8,110 bases of DNA from CAYNBT01 sp964396025. Its GTDB lineage: Bacteria > Patescibacteriota > WWE3 > UBA101185 > UBA10185. The DNA is taken from positions 1 to 8,110 of the forward strand of contig CAYNBT010000029.1 in NCBI GenBank assembly GCA_964396025.1, in the 5' to 3' direction. This document shows positions 6,203-8,110 of this stretch, in pieces. Numbering within the stretch: position 1 is the stretch's first letter; each line of letters starts with the position of its first letter. The notes under the pieces were generated by a model. That model did not search any database, was not told the DNA's origin, and saw nothing but the letters and a program-made list of their open reading frames with translations. The position numbers and the translations under genes are program-made.

Positions 6203-8075
6203 CTATGGGATTGCTTAATGGTGGGGAAATATCCTCTTTATAGCCTTCTGCCTGCAACTTAAACGCCTCCGCATATTTTCCTCCTAGGCGCATGAGTTCT
6301 TCATGAGAACCTTCTTCAACGATTTGTCCATCGTCCAAAACAATAATGCGGTCGGCATTTCGCACTGTAGAAAATCTGTGTGAAATAATTATCACTGTTT
6401 TCCCTTTAAAAAAGTCGTAAATTCTTTTGAAAATATTGTATTCAGACACAGCATCTATGGAAGCAGTTGGTTCATCAAAAATAATAAGGGGTGCGTTTCT
6501 ATAAAAAAATCTTGCAATCGCTAGTTTTTGCCACTGCCCTGTAGAAGGCCTTACGCCACCTTTTATCTTTTCACTCAAGATTTGCTTAAAACCTTTGGGA
6601 TACTTTTCTATAAAGTCTTTGGCATCAGCAGCTTCTGCGGCAGCTATGATTCTTTGTTCGTCAAATGGAACGCTTGTTCTTCCAACATAAATGTTTTCCT
6701 CCGCAGTAAGTTGAGGATGGGTATTGAAGTCTTGCCATAAAACACCCATGTTCTCGTAAAGAGAATCAATTCTCAGCGAGTTTAGGTCTAGACCATTTAT
6801 CAAAATTTGACCTCCATCCGCCTTGTAAAAACGTGCGATCAATCGAACAAGCGTAGTCTTTCCAGCACCATTGTGACCAACAATTGCTACTTTCTCTCCA
6901 GCCTTGATATTCAAATTTAAATCCTCAAAAACAAATTTTTTTGCATTCGGATATTTAAATTTAACATTCTGTAACTCAATGGAAGGTCCACTTTCTAGCA
7001 AAGGGAACTCCACTGTACCGTCTTCTACTATGGGAGGCATATCAAACAATCTATACATGTCCTTAAATCTTAGAGACGATTCCATTAAATCATTGAGAAT
7101 CTGCGTCACATAACTGATTGAACTGTTAAATGAATTGATACTGCGCACCCCAAAAGTTAATTGTCCTATGGTTAGTTTGTCTTTAAGCACATCTAGGAAA
7201 AATGCGGCGTAACTTGCGTATAAAACCAAGTCTCGTAAAAACCCAAAAGAATGCGAAACGGCTCTCCACTGTAACGAAATACCAATTCTGGTCTTAATAG
7301 CCCAAGTTTGAAAATCCATGTACTTTTTTTCAAAAAAACCGTAGGCGTTGATAATGCTTATTTCATTCAGAGTTCGAACATATTGAATATCGGCAATCGA
7401 ATCGTTAGAAATACGAGAATCCTCTGTGGTTTCGTAATCAAATTTGTATGCCTTCACACGCATCTTTTTGTCAAAGAACACATATGGTGCATAAAAAAGA
7501 ATAATCAAGAGTCCAAAAAGAGGCTGCACTTTAAAAACCAGAACTGCTGCAAAGACAAAGCGTACAAACTCACTAAGTAAATCCATAACACTAAAGTAAT
7601 ATGGAACAATTTCCCCCAAATAATCCCTAGATCTATAAATTTTGTCGTTTACATCGGGCTGTTCGAGCGTCTGAATACCAAGTCTTTTAAGCTTGAGAGT
7701 AAAAATCTGCCTAACCAAAGGCCTCACACCTGTACGCAAGTATATCTGCGAATAACTTCTTACAAAAGAAATCGTTGTTTCAGCAATGTTGTAACCAATT
7801 AATATAAGAAGTACCGGAACAATATCCTTTAGTGATTTACCACCAACTTTCTGTAAATTAATCAAAAAATCAATTATCCACGCGTATATGTAGGCATAGA
7901 CAAGATCATTTAGTTTCGATACTGAGGACGAGACTAGAAAAAGGCTGGCATTTACGGGATAAAGTTTGAAAATTAAGCCAATATTCCATTTTGTGATATT
8001 CACAAATTCCCTAAACGTCACTCTTTGATAATCAGAAACACTTTGTGATTGAAAAGTTGGTTCTTGTTTGGACAT
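6198..8075 (-). CDS. Exporter-type ABC transporter, fused permease and ATPase
   Basis: A half-transporter with a membrane domain followed by an ATPase domain, expected to work as a dimer at the cytoplasmic membrane. Numbered from the ATG at 8075 (625 aa): an amphipathic elbow (about 20-40), hydrophobic segments near 45-72, 85-105, 157-200 and 275-323, then the ATPase from about 365. The ATPase has aromatic Tyr375, Walker A GHNGAGKTT (400-408), Q-loop Gln448 in LWQDF, signature PSTGQWQKLAIAR (510-522), Walker B LIIFDEP (530-536, catalytic Glu535) and switch His566 in ISHR. The signature is degenerate (PSTGQ for LSGGQ) but the other motifs are intact. The in-frame TTG at 8096 lies upstream of the transcription start implied by the TATAAT at 8104-8099, so ATG 8075 is preferred. 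No Shine-Dalgarno is obvious. There is no peptidase domain and no partner half-transporter in view. The substrate is unknown. Confidence 0.93.
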   Translation of the reverse strand: MSKQEPTFQSQSVSDYQRVTFREFVNITKWNIGLIFKLYPVNASLFLVSSSVSKLNDLVYAYIYAWIIDFLINLQKVGGKSLKDIVPVLLILIGYNIAETTISFVRSYSQIYLRTGVRPLVRQIFTLKLKRLGIQTLEQPDVNDKIYRSRDYLGEIVPYYFSVMDLLSEFVRFVFAAVLVFKVQPLFGLLIILFYAPYVFFDKKMRVKAYKFDYETTEDSRISNDSIADIQYVRTLNEISIINAYGFFEKKYMDFQTWAIKTRIGISLQWRAVSHSFGFLRDLVLYASYAAFFLDVLKDKLTIGQLTFGVRSINSFNSSISYVTQILNDLMESSLRFKDMYRLFDMPPIVEDGTVEFPLLESGPSIELQNVKFKYPNAKKFVFEDLNLNIKAGEKVAIVGHNGAGKTTLVRLIARFYKADGGQILINGLDLNSLRIDSLYENMGVLWQDFNTHPQLTAEENIYVGRTSVPFDEQRIIAAAEAADAKDFIEKYPKGFKQILSEKIKGGVRPSTGQWQKLAIARFFYRNAPLIIFDEPTASIDAVSEYNIFKRIYDFFKGKTVIIISHRFSTVRNADRIIVLDDGQIVEEGSHEELMRLGGKYAEAFKLQAEGYKEDISPPLSNPIV

Positions 8076-8098
8076 ATTTTTGTACAGGGAACGCAAAT

Positions 8099-8104
8099 AT
8101 TATA
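8099..8104 (-). promoter_or_regulatory. -10 element of the ABC transporter promoter
   Basis: A perfect TATAAT on the minus strand places the transcript start near 8092, giving a leader of about 17 nt before ATG 8075. The -35 box would lie beyond the window end at about 8122, so only half the promoter can be seen. It makes the TTG at 8096 unlikely as a start because that codon would not be transcribed. Confidence 0.55.
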
Positions 8105-8110
8105 GCAGAC

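Noticed and set aside
7324..7338. T7-C-A7 tract as a terminator or phase-variation site
   Set aside because: It encodes FFEKK in the middle of an intact ABC transporter; an A/T-only stem cannot act as a terminator and the frame is unbroken.
8076..8096. TTG at 8096 as the ABC transporter start
   Set aside because: It lies within about 3 nt of the -10 box and upstream of the implied transcript start; ATG 8075 is in frame and follows a plausible short leader.
1..8110. CRISPR array, tRNA, rRNA, insertion sequence or recoded (UGA = Gly) genome
   Set aside because: No regularly spaced repeats, no RNA gene signatures and no transposase; TGA ends two genes at sensible positions.

Overview
This AT-rich window looks like chromosomal DNA of a bacterium related to the Patescibacteria (CPR). 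The evidence is indirect. DnaG has an EGQMD/FDNDSAG-type TOPRIM domain and a short VASSGTALT segment. Genes are packed tightly, with overlaps and gaps of 3 nt. Two tiny membrane proteins have no recognisable family, and several core motifs are trimmed or degenerate (a zinc-less ROK protein, a PSTGQ ABC signature). TGA and TAG both act as ordinary stops here (TGA ends the ABC gene and the 107-aa gene, TAG ends rpoD), so the UGA-to-glycine code of Gracilibacteria/SR1 is excluded. The phylum assignment is inference. I see no mobile elements, CRISPR arrays, tRNAs or rRNAs.

Layout. Plus strand, 1-2402: the probable tail of an upstream gene, then a short ROK-family sugar kinase-like gene (68-841), overlapping by 23 nt a polytopic GT39/PMT-type glycosyltransferase (819-2402). 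These appear to form an operon for sugar activation and transfer at the membrane. It converges on the minus-strand block, with a perfect hairpin in the 28-nt gap.

Minus strand, 8110 down to 2431, read in transcription order: an exporter-type ABC transporter (start 8075, promoter -10 at 8104-8099); two overlapping genes for three-helix membrane proteins of 107 and 99 aa; a strong Rho-independent terminator (5539-5494); then a new promoter (TATAAT at 5465-5460) driving dnaG and rpoD, separated by 3 nt. The last pair is the core of the classical macromolecular synthesis operon (primase plus housekeeping sigma factor), here without rpsU immediately upstream.

Region by region: 1-2402 concerns envelope or glycan metabolism, 2431-5448 is replication initiation and transcription, and 5547-8075 is membrane transport plus unknown small membrane proteins. 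No gene-free stretch exceeds about 100 bases. The most distinctive observations are an extra region-3-like helical module inserted in the sigma factor between regions 1.2 and 2.1, the almost leaderless dnaG promoter whose upstream A/T tract is shared with the preceding terminator, and an 18-bp palindrome between the ABC gene and the small membrane gene pair.
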